Source: Paracoccus sigandri
GTDB taxonomy: Bacteria > Pseudomonadota > Alphaproteobacteria > Rhodobacterales > Rhodobacteraceae
Length of the DNA stretch: 64,000 nt
NCBI RefSeq assembly: GCF_003709565.1
Contig: NZ_QNRC01000018.1
Span: 1-64,000 of the forward strand
Direction of reading: 5' to 3'
The notes under the pieces were generated by a model. It worked only from the letters and a program-made list of their open reading frames with translations. It had not been told where the DNA came from and ran no database searches. A program made the position numbers and the translations under genes. Shown piece by piece: positions 35,076 to 43,897 of this stretch (its first letter is position 1; every line of letters starts with the position of its first letter).

Positions 35076-36392
35076 TCAGCGCTTGATATTCGTGGTTTCC
35101 TGCAGCATCTCGTCCACGGTCTGGATGACCTTGGCATTGGACGAATAGGCGCGTTGCGTCGTGATCATGTGGGTCAGTTCCTGGGCGATATCGGTGGTCG
35201 ATGCCTCCAGCGCATGGCCCATGATGGCGCCGGTCGGCCCGTCGCCCGCATCCCACATGAACATGCTGCCGGAATGGGGCGAGATCTTGTAGGTCTGTGC
35301 ATCAAGCGCCAGCAGCCCGTCGGGATTCGGGACGTCCACCAGCGGGATCTGATAGAGCGTCTTAACGAAACCGGTATCGTAGGTGGCGCGCAGGAAGCCG
35401 TCCTCGTTGATCTCGACCGTGACGAGATTGCCGACAGGCGAGCCGTTCTTCGAAATCGGGGAAGGCGAGAAGCTGGCGGAAAGCTGGCGCATGCCCGTCG
35501 TCCCGCCCGGCGCGCCGATGACCATGCTCAGCGGTCCGCCGGCCACCTGCAGATCGAGTGTCCCCGCCACCGGGTCATAGGCACCGCCGGACAGGACAGT
35601 CACCGAGGAAATGCTGCCGCCATTCGCCTGGCTGTCATCAAAGACGATCCGGTAGGATCCGACAAGGTTCGAGGCCGGGTCCGACGCCGAATCCCGCACC
35701 TCCATCACCCAGGTGTTTGACATGCCGCTGGCGACGCTGGTGTCGGGAATGAAGGTCAGATCGAGCGATTCGGATGTCCCGAGATTTCCGAAATATTCGA
35801 TCTTCAGGGGCAGCGAATCGCCGGTCGCATCCGGGCGGGTCTGCGCCGCGGGCAGGGTCACCGCCATCGAGATCCGGGTCGTCGGATCGCCGACGGTCTG
35901 GTGGGGCGAGATCTGCACCGGCTCAAGCGTGCCCATCGTGTCGCGCGGCATGACCGGGACGGTCCCGTCCGACTGCGCCGGCCAGCCCAGCAGCACCAGC
36001 CCCGAGGCGGTGCGCAGAATGCCGGCATCGTCGGGACGGAAAGAGCCGGTCCGGGTCATCATCATCGGCAATGTCTCGAAGCCGTTGTCCAGGTCGACCG
36101 CCGAGGTCACCGGCAGCATCCCGCGCCCGTCGATCGCGATATCCAGCGGATGGGTGGTGGTGATCAGGGCGCCGTCCTCGGCGATGATACGCTTCGTCGT
36201 GGCGCGAACGCCGCCCGCCGAATAATGGCCGCTGGTGCGATGCTGGTTCAGGACCAGCGAGTCGAATTCCGCCTCCATCCGCTTGTAGCCGTTGGTGCCG
36301 GAATTCGCGATATTGTCCGAGATCGTCGCCAGCCGGGTGGCATTGGCCGCAAGCCCGGCGACACCGGCATTCATGGCAGAGGACATGGACAT
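35076..36392 (-). CDS. flgE: Flagellar hook protein FlgE
   Basis: FlgE builds the hook. The 438-residue protein has the N-terminal rod/hook motif MNAGVAGLAANATRLATISDNIANSGTNGYKRMEAEF and the C-terminal motif ALEASTTDIAQELTHMITTQRAYSSNAKVIQTVDEMLQETTNIKR. The middle holds the FlgE D1/D2 domains. It lies 43 bases upstream of flgK. A tandem TTCGGGGCAG repeat occurs 27-48 bases upstream of its start. Confidence 0.94.
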   Translation of the reverse strand: MSMSSAMNAGVAGLAANATRLATISDNIANSGTNGYKRMEAEFDSLVLNQHRTSGHYSAGGVRATTKRIIAEDGALITTTHPLDIAIDGRGMLPVTSAVDLDNGFETLPMMMTRTGSFRPDDAGILRTASGLVLLGWPAQSDGTVPVMPRDTMGTLEPVQISPHQTVGDPTTRISMAVTLPAAQTRPDATGDSLPLKIEYFGNLGTSESLDLTFIPDTSVASGMSNTWVMEVRDSASDPASNLVGSYRIVFDDSQANGGSISSVTVLSGGAYDPVAGTLDLQVAGGPLSMVIGAPGGTTGMRQLSASFSPSPISKNGSPVGNLVTVEINEDGFLRATYDTGFVKTLYQIPLVDVPNPDGLLALDAQTYKISPHSGSMFMWDAGDGPTGAIMGHALEASTTDIAQELTHMITTQRAYSSNAKVIQTVDEMLQETTNIKR

Positions 36393-36418
36393 GGAAGCGG
36401 ACCTTTCACTATCTGATG

Positions 36419-36440
36419 TTCGGGGCAGTATTCGGGGCAG
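36419..36440. repeat. Tandem decamer upstream of flgE
   Basis: TTCGGGGCAG occurs at 36419-36428 and again at 36431-36440, one helical turn apart (12-base period). It lies between motB and flgE, upstream of flgE, and could be a regulator site; I do not recognise the factor. Confidence 0.3.
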
Positions 36441-36478
36441 AGCTTAAGATTCGCCTAATGCGCGCGGGCCTCTGCGCG

Positions 36479-37243
36479 CTATCTCAGTAAAATCAGCTCG
36501 ATCCGGTTGTTTTCCGGGTCCATCGGGTTCGGATTGCGCCGCTTGCGGTCGGCATAGCCGCTGACGCGCTGGACGCGCATGGGGTCGAATCCCGCGCGCT
36601 CCAGAAGATTGCGCACCGCATGGGCGCGGGCATCCGACAGCGCCCAGACCGGCGAGGAGACCAGCATTTCCGGATAGGCGCGGACATGGCCCGACAGCGC
36701 CACATCGTTGCGCACATGGCCCAGAACCCGCGTCAGGATCGCCGCCAGCTCGGTCAGGACGGGCTGCGGCTGCGCGGTATCCTCGACGAAAAGCGGCTGG
36801 CCGGCCAGGTCGGTCAGCTCGATCACCAGCCCCTCGTCGGTCATGCGGGTCACCACATGGCGCAGGATGTTGGTCAGCTGCATCGATTCAGCGCCGGTCC
36901 CGGTCAGCTGATCCTGCACCTGCTGGGCCAGCCGTTCGAAATCGGCCTGCTTCATGCTGTCCGGCGTCAGCTGCTGGACGGCCTGCCGGGTTCCGTCCTC
37001 GACCCCGTCGCCCGCGGCGCCGGGACGATGCACGATGGTCGGGTTGAAATATTCGGCCAGGCCCTGCCGCTGCTTTTCCGTGGTCGCATTCAGCAGCCAC
37101 ATCAGCAGGAAGAAGGCCATCATCGCGGTCACGAAATCCGCATAGGCCACCTTCCAGGCGCCGCCGTGATGGCCCGCTTCGCCGCCGCCCTCGCCGCGCT
37201 TGATGATGATCGTGGCCCCGGTCGAGCCTTTCCCAGCGGCCAT
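36479..37243 (-). CDS. motB: Flagellar motor stator protein MotB
   Basis: MotB anchors the stator to peptidoglycan and carries the proton path. The 254-residue protein has one N-terminal membrane helix with the proton-accepting aspartate in AYADFVTAMMAFFLLMWLL (Asp36), a plug/linker region, and an OmpA-like C-terminal domain (SDARAHAVRNLLERAGFDPMRVQRVSGYADRKRRNPN). No motA is next to it in this window. It leads the flagellar block; flgE follows after 86 bases. Confidence 0.93.
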   Translation of the reverse strand: MAAGKGSTGATIIIKRGEGGGEAGHHGGAWKVAYADFVTAMMAFFLLMWLLNATTEKQRQGLAEYFNPTIVHRPGAAGDGVEDGTRQAVQQLTPDSMKQADFERLAQQVQDQLTGTGAESMQLTNILRHVVTRMTDEGLVIELTDLAGQPLFVEDTAQPQPVLTELAAILTRVLGHVRNDVALSGHVRAYPEMLVSSPVWALSDARAHAVRNLLERAGFDPMRVQRVSGYADRKRRNPNPMDPENNRIELILLR

Positions 37244-37333
37244 GCCACCACTCCGTCACTATGAACCGGAGCGAATGTCGGGCCATGGTGCCGATGAAAC
37301 AAGTTAACGGATCAAATGCCGTGTAATTCGGGC

Positions 37334-38554
37334 TCAGTCGTAACTGCGCCGGTCCTCGATCACCTTGCCGTCATTGGGCAGGCTGCCGGGGGTGACGATC
37401 TCGATCCGGCCCTTCAGCTTCAGCGTGTCGGCGACGCTGGCGGCATAGGCCTCGCCGCTGTCGGCGGTGGATTCCAGCTGCACGGTCATCACGTCCATCT
37501 CGCCCGAGCGGTCGGCGATGACGCGGGCGCGGGCGATCTCGGGATGGCGGGCGACCAGCGCGGCGACCTGTTCGGGGCGCACGAACATGCCCTTGATCTT
37601 GGTCGTCTGGTCGGCGCGGCCCATCCAGCCCTTGATGCGCATGTTCGTGCGGCCACAAGGGCTTGTGCCGGACATGACCGCGGACAGGTCGCCCGTCGCG
37701 AAGCGGATCAGCGGATAGTCGGGGTTGAAGCTGGTCACGACGACCTCGCCGACCTCGCCTTCGGGGACCGGGTCGCCGGTGCCGGGGCGGACGATCTCGA
37801 CGATGACGCCCTCGTCGACGATCATCCCCTCCATCGCCTCGCTTTCATAGGCGATATTGCCCAGATCGGCGGTGGCATAGCATTGCCGCGTCACGATGCC
37901 GCGATCCGCATAGGCCTGCCGCAGCGACGGAAACAGCGCCCCCCCGCCCACGGCCGCGCGGGTGATCGACAGCCGCTCGCCCATCTCGTCGGCGCGGTCC
38001 AGGATCACCTTCAGGAAATCCGGCGTCCCGGCATAGACCGTGGTGCCGATATCGACGGCGGCGCGGACCTGCAATTCGGTCTGGCCGGTGCCGGCGGGCA
38101 GGACGGCGGCATCGACGGCGCGCGCGCCCGATTCGAACATCATCCCCGCCGGGGTCAGGTGATAGCCGAAGCAGTTCTGCACGATGTCGCCCTGGCGCAC
38201 GCCGGCCGCGAACAGGAAGCGGCCCAGGCGCCACCAGTCGCCGTCGCGCCGGCCGGGCTCGTAGATCGGGCCGGGGCTCTGGAAGATATGGTCGAACTCG
38301 GCTGCCAGCCGCGTCGCATAGCCCCCGAAAGGCGGCGATTTCTTCTGCGCCTCGGACAGCTCGGCCTTGCGGATCACCGGCAGCGAAGCCAGCGCGGCGC
38401 GGTCGCGAACCTGCTGCGGATCAACCTCGCGCAGCAGCCGCGCCAGCGCCGGCGCGGTCCTGGCCCGCTGGATCGCGGCGGGAAGCGCCTCGGCCAGCGC
38501 CTCCTCGCGCTCGGCGGGATCGCGGGTCTCCAGATCGTCGTAATGGGCGGTCAT
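37334..38554 (-). CDS. Phenylacetate-CoA ligase-like adenylating enzyme
   Basis: This 406-residue protein belongs to the AMP-binding PaaK-like branch that makes acyl- or aryl-CoA thioesters. It has QNCFGYHLTPAGMMFESGARAVDAAVLPAGTGQTE, the later YATADLGNIAYE and RFATGDLSAVM segments, and a C-terminal subdomain with KIKGMFVRPEQVAALV and a final GKVIEDRR lysine. ATG at 38554 is chosen over a GTG three codons upstream. It is the last gene of the Liv-type ABC operon, 43 bases after the second ATPase gene, which suggests it activates the imported acid. Confidence 0.85.
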   Translation of the reverse strand: MTAHYDDLETRDPAEREEALAEALPAAIQRARTAPALARLLREVDPQQVRDRAALASLPVIRKAELSEAQKKSPPFGGYATRLAAEFDHIFQSPGPIYEPGRRDGDWWRLGRFLFAAGVRQGDIVQNCFGYHLTPAGMMFESGARAVDAAVLPAGTGQTELQVRAAVDIGTTVYAGTPDFLKVILDRADEMGERLSITRAAVGGGALFPSLRQAYADRGIVTRQCYATADLGNIAYESEAMEGMIVDEGVIVEIVRPGTGDPVPEGEVGEVVVTSFNPDYPLIRFATGDLSAVMSGTSPCGRTNMRIKGWMGRADQTTKIKGMFVRPEQVAALVARHPEIARARVIADRSGEMDVMTVQLESTADSGEAYAASVADTLKLKGRIEIVTPGSLPNDGKVIEDRRSYD

Positions 38555-38597
38555 CCCTGTCACCTTGTCCGTGCTGCTTCGTTTGCGGGTCCGTCAC

Positions 38598-39428
38598 TCA
38601 CGCCAGCCAGCGCTTGCGGCGGCGATAGCTGCGAACGTCGCGGAAGGACTTGCGGCCCTCGTCCGACATGCCCAGGTAGAATTCCTTCACGTCCGGATTC
38701 TCGCGCAGCGCATCGGCCGGGCCGTCCATGACCACGCGGCCGCTTTCCAGGATATAGCCGTAATGGGCATAGCGCAGGGCGACATTGGTGTTCTGCTCGG
38801 CCAGCAGGAAGGTCACGCCCTCGCCCTCGTTCACGGCCTTCACGATCTGGAAGATCTGCTCGACCAGTTGCGGCGCCAGGCCCATCGAGGGCTCGTCCAG
38901 GAGGATCGTCTCGGGGCGGCTCATCAGCGCGCGGCCCATCGCGACCATCTGCTGCTCGCCGCCCGAGGTATAGCCCGCCTGGCTTTTCCGCCGTTCCATC
39001 AGGCGCGGGAAATAGCTGTAGACCATCTCCAGGTCCTGCCGGATCGCGGCCGCGCCGTCGCGGCGGGTATAGGCGCCGGTCAGCAGGTTCTCCTCGACGG
39101 TCAGGTGCTCGAAGCAATGGCGGCCCTCCATCACCTGGATGACGCCGCGCTTGACCAGCGCGGCCGGGTCCAGGTCGGTCACCCGGTCGCCGCGATAGGT
39201 GATGCTGCCCTTCGTCACCTCGCCCCGTTCGCTGGCCAGAAGGTTCGAGATCGCCTTCAGCGTCGTGGTCTTGCCCGCGCCGTTGCCGCCCAGGAGCGCG
39301 GTGATGCCGCCCTTCGGAACCGAGAGGCTGACGCCCTTCAGCACCAGAATGACGTGATTGTAGATCACCTCGATATTGTTGACCTCAAGAAGGGTCTCTT
39401 TCTGCGCGTCGGTCATGGCGTCCAGCAT
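38598..39428 (-). CDS. Branched-chain amino-acid-type ABC transporter ATPase (LivF-like)
   Basis: This ABC ATPase of 276 residues has Walker A GGNGAGKTT (about 45-53), the signature YTSGGEQQMVAMGRALMSRP (the family's altered LSGGQ) and Walker B TILLDEPSMGLAP. It ends in a long LivF-type tail with DVKEFYLGMSDEGRKSF. ATG at 39428 chosen (MLDAMTDAQKETLLEVNNIEVIYNHVILVLKGVSL). It follows the binding-protein gene across a hairpin. It forms the ATPase dimer with the LivG-like protein at 43076-43897. Confidence 0.9.
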   Translation of the reverse strand: MLDAMTDAQKETLLEVNNIEVIYNHVILVLKGVSLSVPKGGITALLGGNGAGKTTTLKAISNLLASERGEVTKGSITYRGDRVTDLDPAALVKRGVIQVMEGRHCFEHLTVEENLLTGAYTRRDGAAAIRQDLEMVYSYFPRLMERRKSQAGYTSGGEQQMVAMGRALMSRPETILLDEPSMGLAPQLVEQIFQIVKAVNEGEGVTFLLAEQNTNVALRYAHYGYILESGRVVMDGPADALRENPDVKEFYLGMSDEGRKSFRDVRSYRRRKRWLA

Positions 39429-39446
39429 GGCATTCCCCCGGAGAGA

Positions 39447-39473
39447 CCCCCGGCGACCCATCGGCCGCCGGGG
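39447..39473 (-). terminator. Hairpin between binding-protein and ATPase genes
   Basis: CCCCGGCG (39447-39454) pairs with CGCCGGGG (39466-39473). It lies 10 bases past the binding-protein stop codon, inside the operon and without a T-tract. Such hairpins often protect the 3' end of abundant binding-protein mRNA or lower downstream expression. Confidence 0.45.
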
Positions 39474-39482
39474 CGTTGCGGA

Positions 39483-40763
39483 TCAGCAGCGCGGCTCGAT
39501 GCCGGCTTCCTTCGCATAGGCTTCGCTGTCCTCGGCGATCAGCGGGCCCAGAACGTCCTGGTCCGGCTCGGTGAAGTCGGTGATCAGGGTCCATTTGCGC
39601 TCGGTCGCGTCCCATTGCTGCACGCGGGCCATGCCGCTGCCGCCGTGGTTCTCGCAGCTCATGGTGATCGCGGGGCCGAAATCGGGCAGGCCCAGCTCCT
39701 CCAGCCGCTCGGCCGAGATCTCCAGCGCCTCGAACCCGTCGCGCAGCTGCGCCGGGGTGATCTGCGAGGTGCCGGCCAGCTCCTGCGCCTTGGCGATGGC
39801 CTCGGCGATGACCACGGCCGCATACATGCCGCGCGAATACAGCACCGAGCCGACGAACTGGCCGCCCTGCGACGCCTTGCCGGGATCGATGACATATTGC
39901 TTCATGTCGTCATAGATCGGATAATCCATGCCGACGCCGTGGAAGGTCAGCGCCTTGTAGCCATTGGCCGCGGCCCCCACCGGCTGCACGTCGACCTCGG
40001 ATCCCGACCAGTAGGTGCCGATGAAGTTCTCCATCGGGAAGCGGATGTTGGCGGCCTCCTGGATCGCGGTCTGGTTCATCACCCCCCAGCCCCACATCAG
40101 CACGTAATCCGGCCGGTCGCGGCGGGTCTGCAGCCACTGGCTCTTCTGCTCCTGCCCCGGCGGGTCGATGGGCAGCGCCGAGAAGGTGAAGCCGTGCTTC
40201 TCGGCCAGTTCCTCCAGCGTGCGGATCGGCTCCTTGCCATAGGCCGAGTTGTGATAGACCAGCGCGATCTTCTTGCCGCTCAGGTCGCCGCCATTCTCGT
40301 CCAGCAGGTATTTCACCGCGACCGAGGCGCCGTCCCAGTAATTGGCGGGCGCGTTGAAGACCCATTCGAACACCGCGCCGTTCTTGGCCGAGGTCCGCCC
40401 ATAGCCCGGCGTGTAAAGCGGGATCTGGTCGGCGGCGGCCTTCGGGATCAGCTGATAGGTGATGCCGGTGGACAGCGGGTTGTAGACCAGCGCGCCGCCG
40501 CCCTTGGTCGCCTCATAGCATTCGACGCCCTTCTCGGTGTTATAGGCGGTCTCGCATTCCGGGACCCGGATCGTCTCGCCGCCGATGCCGCCGTCGCGTT
40601 CGTTCAGCAGGGTGAAATAGTCGTTGAACCCGTCGGCATATTGCGTGCCGTTCGCGCCGTAAGGGCCGGTGCGATAGGACAGGTTCGGCACGACCAGATC
40701 GGCCATCGCCGGCGCCGCGGCCATGAAGGCGCCTGCGGCCAGGGTGGTGAATTTCAGTTTCAT
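39483..40763 (-). CDS. Periplasmic substrate-binding protein of Liv-type ABC transporter
   Basis: The 426-residue precursor has a signal peptide (MKLKFTTLAAGAFMAAAPAMA) and a type I periplasmic-binding fold beginning DLVVPNLSYRTGPYGANGTQYADGFNDYFTLLNERDGGIGG. The C-terminal MSCENHGGSGMARVQQWD is typical of the LivK-like branch found next to acyl-CoA ligases. Ligand residues cannot be assigned; the flanking ligases suggest an organic acid rather than an amino acid. Second cysteine pair positions (CETAYNTEKGVEC) could form a disulfide. Confidence 0.9.
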   Translation of the reverse strand: MKLKFTTLAAGAFMAAAPAMADLVVPNLSYRTGPYGANGTQYADGFNDYFTLLNERDGGIGGETIRVPECETAYNTEKGVECYEATKGGGALVYNPLSTGITYQLIPKAAADQIPLYTPGYGRTSAKNGAVFEWVFNAPANYWDGASVAVKYLLDENGGDLSGKKIALVYHNSAYGKEPIRTLEELAEKHGFTFSALPIDPPGQEQKSQWLQTRRDRPDYVLMWGWGVMNQTAIQEAANIRFPMENFIGTYWSGSEVDVQPVGAAANGYKALTFHGVGMDYPIYDDMKQYVIDPGKASQGGQFVGSVLYSRGMYAAVVIAEAIAKAQELAGTSQITPAQLRDGFEALEISAERLEELGLPDFGPAITMSCENHGGSGMARVQQWDATERKWTLITDFTEPDQDVLGPLIAEDSEAYAKEAGIEPRC

Positions 40764-40816
40764 TCGGGTCTCCTCCCCAAGATGAGATATGCCGGTTCGC
40801 CCGGTTCTGTCGGAAA

Positions 40817-41893
40817 TCAGTGCGGGAACGGCCACAGCCGCAGCTTCTCCTTGGTCAGCTGCCACAGCCGGGCAAGGCCATGCGGCTCGACGATCAGGAA
40901 GAACACGATCAGCGCGCCGACGATCATCAGCTCGATATGGGCGGCCAGGTTGGTGGGCCAGCCGAAGCTGCCGACCAGGATGTTCTTCAGCAGCACCGGC
41001 AGCAGCACCAGGAAGGCCGCGCCCGCGAAGCTGCCGAAGATGCTGCCCAGCCCGCCGATGATGATCATGAACAGCACCAGGAAGCTCTTGTTGATGCCGA
41101 AGGCCTCGTTGGCATCGGCCGCGCCCAGATAGACCGCGAAGAGCAGCGCCCCCGCGATGCCGATCAGGAAGCTGGAGACCGCGAAGGCCGACAGCTTCGC
41201 GGTCAGCGGGTTCACCCCGATGATCTCGGCCGCGATGTCCATGTCGCGGATCGCCATCCACTTGCGCCCCAGCGTGCCGCGCGTCAGGTTGCGCACCGCC
41301 CAGGCCAGCACGAACAGGAAGCACAGGCAGATCAGGTACTTGGCCGGTGCGCTGGTGGTCGGCCCGGTCACCGCATAGCCGAAGACCCGCCGCGTCGGCG
41401 CGGTGATCTGGCCCGAGGCGGAATAGTTGTAGAACCACGGCACCTTGTTGAACAGCCAGACCAGGAAGAACTGCGCGGCCAGCGTCGCCACCGCCAGGTA
41501 GAACCCCTTGATCCGCAGCGAGGGCAGCCCGAACAGCACCCCCACCGCCGCGGTGATGCCCCCGGCCAGCAGGATGTGGATGACGATGCTGACCTCGGGG
41601 AACGAGGTCATCAGCTTGTAGACCGCATAGGCGCCCACCGCCATGAAGCCGCCGGTCCCCAGGCTGACCTGCCCGGCATAGCCGGTCAGCACGTTCAGCC
41701 CCAGCGCCGCGATCGCATAGATCAGGAACGGCACCAGCACGGCATTGGCCCAATAGGCGTCGATATAGATCGGGACGACCAGGAAGGCCGCGGCCAGGAT
41801 GACGTAATAGCCCCAGCGATCCAGCCGGATCGGGAATGTCTGGCCGTCGTCGCGATAGGTGGTCTTGAAGTCGCCTGCCTCACGGTAGAACAT
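40817..41893 (-). CDS. Liv-type ABC transporter permease (LivM-like)
   Basis: This inner-membrane permease of 358 residues has eight to ten hydrophobic helices and the LivM hallmark LNVLTGYAGQVSLGTGGFMAVGAYAVYKL near residues 65-95. The C-terminal part has the loop GALLFAVYLGAADANEAFGINKSFLVLFMIIIGGLGSIFGSFAGA. ATG at 41893 lies just after GAGGAG; that site is inside the tail of a 47-residue open frame that fills the gap to livH. Confidence 0.92.
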   Translation of the reverse strand: MFYREAGDFKTTYRDDGQTFPIRLDRWGYYVILAAAFLVVPIYIDAYWANAVLVPFLIYAIAALGLNVLTGYAGQVSLGTGGFMAVGAYAVYKLMTSFPEVSIVIHILLAGGITAAVGVLFGLPSLRIKGFYLAVATLAAQFFLVWLFNKVPWFYNYSASGQITAPTRRVFGYAVTGPTTSAPAKYLICLCFLFVLAWAVRNLTRGTLGRKWMAIRDMDIAAEIIGVNPLTAKLSAFAVSSFLIGIAGALLFAVYLGAADANEAFGINKSFLVLFMIIIGGLGSIFGSFAGAAFLVLLPVLLKNILVGSFGWPTNLAAHIELMIVGALIVFFLIVEPHGLARLWQLTKEKLRLWPFPH

Positions 41894-41897
41894 CGCG

Positions 41898-42041
41898 TTA
41901 CTCCTCGCTCGGGCTGTCTGCGGCGGCGTCGCGCCCCATCGCCGGATCGGCCTCCGAAGCGACGGCAAGCCCTGCCGCTTCCGCCCTCCGGGCCTTCTCT
42001 GTTGTCCAAATACCCCCGCCGGAGGCGTCGAAATCCATCAT
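41898..42041 (-). CDS. Possible 47-residue protein between livH and livM
   Basis: A small open frame begins two bases after the livH stop codon (ATGATG at 42041) and ends four bases before the livM start. Its product is acidic and alanine-rich, with N-terminal MMDFDASGGGIWTTEKARR; the GIWTTEK part is the translation of dispersed repeat copy 4. There is no recognised family. The tight packing fits a translated coupler, but it could equally be a chance frame over a repeat element. Confidence 0.35.
   Translation of the reverse strand: MMDFDASGGGIWTTEKARRAEAAGLAVASEADPAMGRDAAADSPSEE
41995..42017 (+). repeat. Dispersed intergenic repeat, copy 4
   Basis: The core TTCTCTGTTGTCC then AAATACCCCC matches copy 3 (GTTGTCCAAATACCC). 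It lies between livM and livH within the operon and is read through by the small open frame at 41898-42041. Confidence 0.5.
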
Positions 42042-42043
42042 GG

Positions 42044-43027
42044 TCACACCCGCTCGATGATCCGCTCGCCGAACAGGCCCTGCGGCCGGAAGACGAGGAA
42101 GACCAGCGCCAGCACATAGGCGAACCAGTTCTCGGTGGCGCCGCCGACCAGCGGGCCGATCCAGAATTCGAACAGCTTCTCGCCCACGCCGATGATCAGC
42201 CCGCCGACGATGGCGCCGGGGATCGAGGTGAAGCCGCCCAGCATCAGGACCGGCAGCGCCTTCAGCGCGATCAGCGACAGGCTGAACTGCACGCCCGACT
42301 TGGTGCCCCACATGATGCCCGCGACCAGCGCGACGAAGCCGGCGATCGACCAGACCATCACCCAGATGAAGCGCAGGCTGATGCCGACCGACAGGGCCGC
42401 CTGGTGGTCGTCGGCCACGGCGCGCATCGCCCGGCCCTGCTTGGTATATTGGGCGAAGGCCACCAGCGCCGCGACCAGCAGCGCCGCGATCATCGTGGCC
42501 CAGATGTCCAGCCGGTCCAGGAAGAAGCCATAGCCCAGCCAGTCCGCGGTCATCGTCTCGACCGTGTCCGAGATCCCCTGCGGCAGGCCGACATCCAGCG
42601 TCTTGATGTCCGCGCCCCACATCACGTCGCCCATGCCCTCCAGGAAATAGGCCAGGCCGATGGTGGCCATGAACAGGATGATCGGCTCCTGCCCGACCAG
42701 GTGCTGCAGCACCAGCTTCTCGATCAGGAAGGCCAGCAGCACCATGATCCCCGCGGTCAGCGCGATGGCCAGGATCGAGGGCACGGTCCAGCCGAAATGG
42801 TGCAGGTTGGTGCCGAACATGGCGTTGATCAGATGCGCGAAGGGCACCTGGCCCTGCTGGATGCCGACCAGCGTCAGCGCCGCGAACAGCGCCAGCACCC
42901 CCTGCGCATAGTTGAACACGCCCGAGGCCTTGAAGATCAGCACGAAGCCAAGCGCGACCAGCGAATACATCACGCCGGCCATCAGCCCGTTCAGGAACAC
43001 CTCGGCGGCGAAGAAAAGCTGGTCCAT
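42044..43027 (-). CDS. Liv-type ABC transporter permease (LivH-like)
   Basis: This 327-residue permease starts MDQLFFAAEVFLNGLMAGVMYSLVALGFVLIFKASGVFNYAQG, the LivH hallmark. The cytoplasmic coupling loop contains GRAMRAVADDHQAALSVGI. It lies 48 bases from the LivG-like ATPase gene and forms the membrane channel with the LivM-like protein. Confidence 0.93.
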   Translation of the reverse strand: MDQLFFAAEVFLNGLMAGVMYSLVALGFVLIFKASGVFNYAQGVLALFAALTLVGIQQGQVPFAHLINAMFGTNLHHFGWTVPSILAIALTAGIMVLLAFLIEKLVLQHLVGQEPIILFMATIGLAYFLEGMGDVMWGADIKTLDVGLPQGISDTVETMTADWLGYGFFLDRLDIWATMIAALLVAALVAFAQYTKQGRAMRAVADDHQAALSVGISLRFIWVMVWSIAGFVALVAGIMWGTKSGVQFSLSLIALKALPVLMLGGFTSIPGAIVGGLIIGVGEKLFEFWIGPLVGGATENWFAYVLALVFLVFRPQGLFGERIIERV

Positions 43028-43075
43028 CAGAGGGTCCTCCGGCGGGGTTGCGGCTGGGTGTTCAGGTGGGCGCGG

Positions 43076-43897
43076 TCAGTCATGGGCCACCCCCAGATAG
43101 GCGTCGATGACTTCCTGGTTGCTGCGCACCTCGTCGGGGGTGCCGTCGCCGATCTTGCGGCCGTAATCCATCACCACCACCCGGTCCGACAGGTCCATGA
43201 CCACGCCCATGTCATGCTCGATCAGCGCGATGGTCGTGCCGAATTCGTCGTTCACGTCCAGGATGAAGCGGCTCATGTCCTCCTTCTCCTCGACATTCAT
43301 GCCCGCCATCGGCTCGTCCAGAAGCAGAAGCTGCGGCTCGGCCGCCAGGGCGCGGGCCAGCTCGACCCGCTTCTTCAGCCCGTAGGGCAGCCGGCCGACC
43401 GGGGTCTTGCGGATGTTCTGGATCTCCAGGAAGTCGATGATCTTCTCGACCTGCTCGCGGTTCTCGTTCTCCTCGCGCTCGGCCCGGCCCCACCACAAAG
43501 CCTGGCTGAAGAAGCCCGCCTTCATGCGGTTCAGCCGCCCGGTCATGATGTTGTCCAGCACCGTCATGCCGTCGAACAGGGCGATGTTCTGGAAGGTCCG
43601 GGCAATGCCCAGGCGCGCGACCTGGTAGGGCCTCATCGGCCCGCGCTTCTCGCCGCGGAACCAGACCTCGCCCTCCTGCGGGACGTAGAAGCCCGAGATC
43701 ACGTTCAGCATCGAGGACTTGCCGGCGCCGTTGGGGCCGATGATGGCGCGGATCTCTCCCTGCCGGATGTCGAAGCTGATGTCCTTGATCGCCACCACGC
43801 CGCCAAAGCGCAGGGTGATGTTCTTCATGTCCATCAGCACGCCGCCGATCTGGCGGCCGTCCGCGGTGACATGGCCGTCTTGCATCTGCTGGTTCAT
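43076..43897 (-). CDS. Liv-type ABC transporter ATPase (LivG-like)
   Basis: The 273-residue ATPase has Walker A GPNGAGKSS (about 54-62), the Q-loop region IARTFQNIALF, a signature segment LPYGLKKRVELARALAAEPQ and Walker B LLLLDEPMAGM. The switch histidine lies in ALIEHDMGVVMDLSDRVVVMDYGRKI. Its ATG overlaps the ligase stop codon by four bases, coupling transport to the ligase gene. Confidence 0.92.
   Translation of the reverse strand: MNQQMQDGHVTADGRQIGGVLMDMKNITLRFGGVVAIKDISFDIRQGEIRAIIGPNGAGKSSMLNVISGFYVPQEGEVWFRGEKRGPMRPYQVARLGIARTFQNIALFDGMTVLDNIMTGRLNRMKAGFFSQALWWGRAEREENENREQVEKIIDFLEIQNIRKTPVGRLPYGLKKRVELARALAAEPQLLLLDEPMAGMNVEEKEDMSRFILDVNDEFGTTIALIEHDMGVVMDLSDRVVVMDYGRKIGDGTPDEVRSNQEVIDAYLGVAHD

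Noticed and set aside
37300-37325. CtrA-type site (TTAA-N7-TTAA) upstream of motB
   Set aside because: Only one half site (GTTAAC) is intact; the second half does not match, so it is not annotated.
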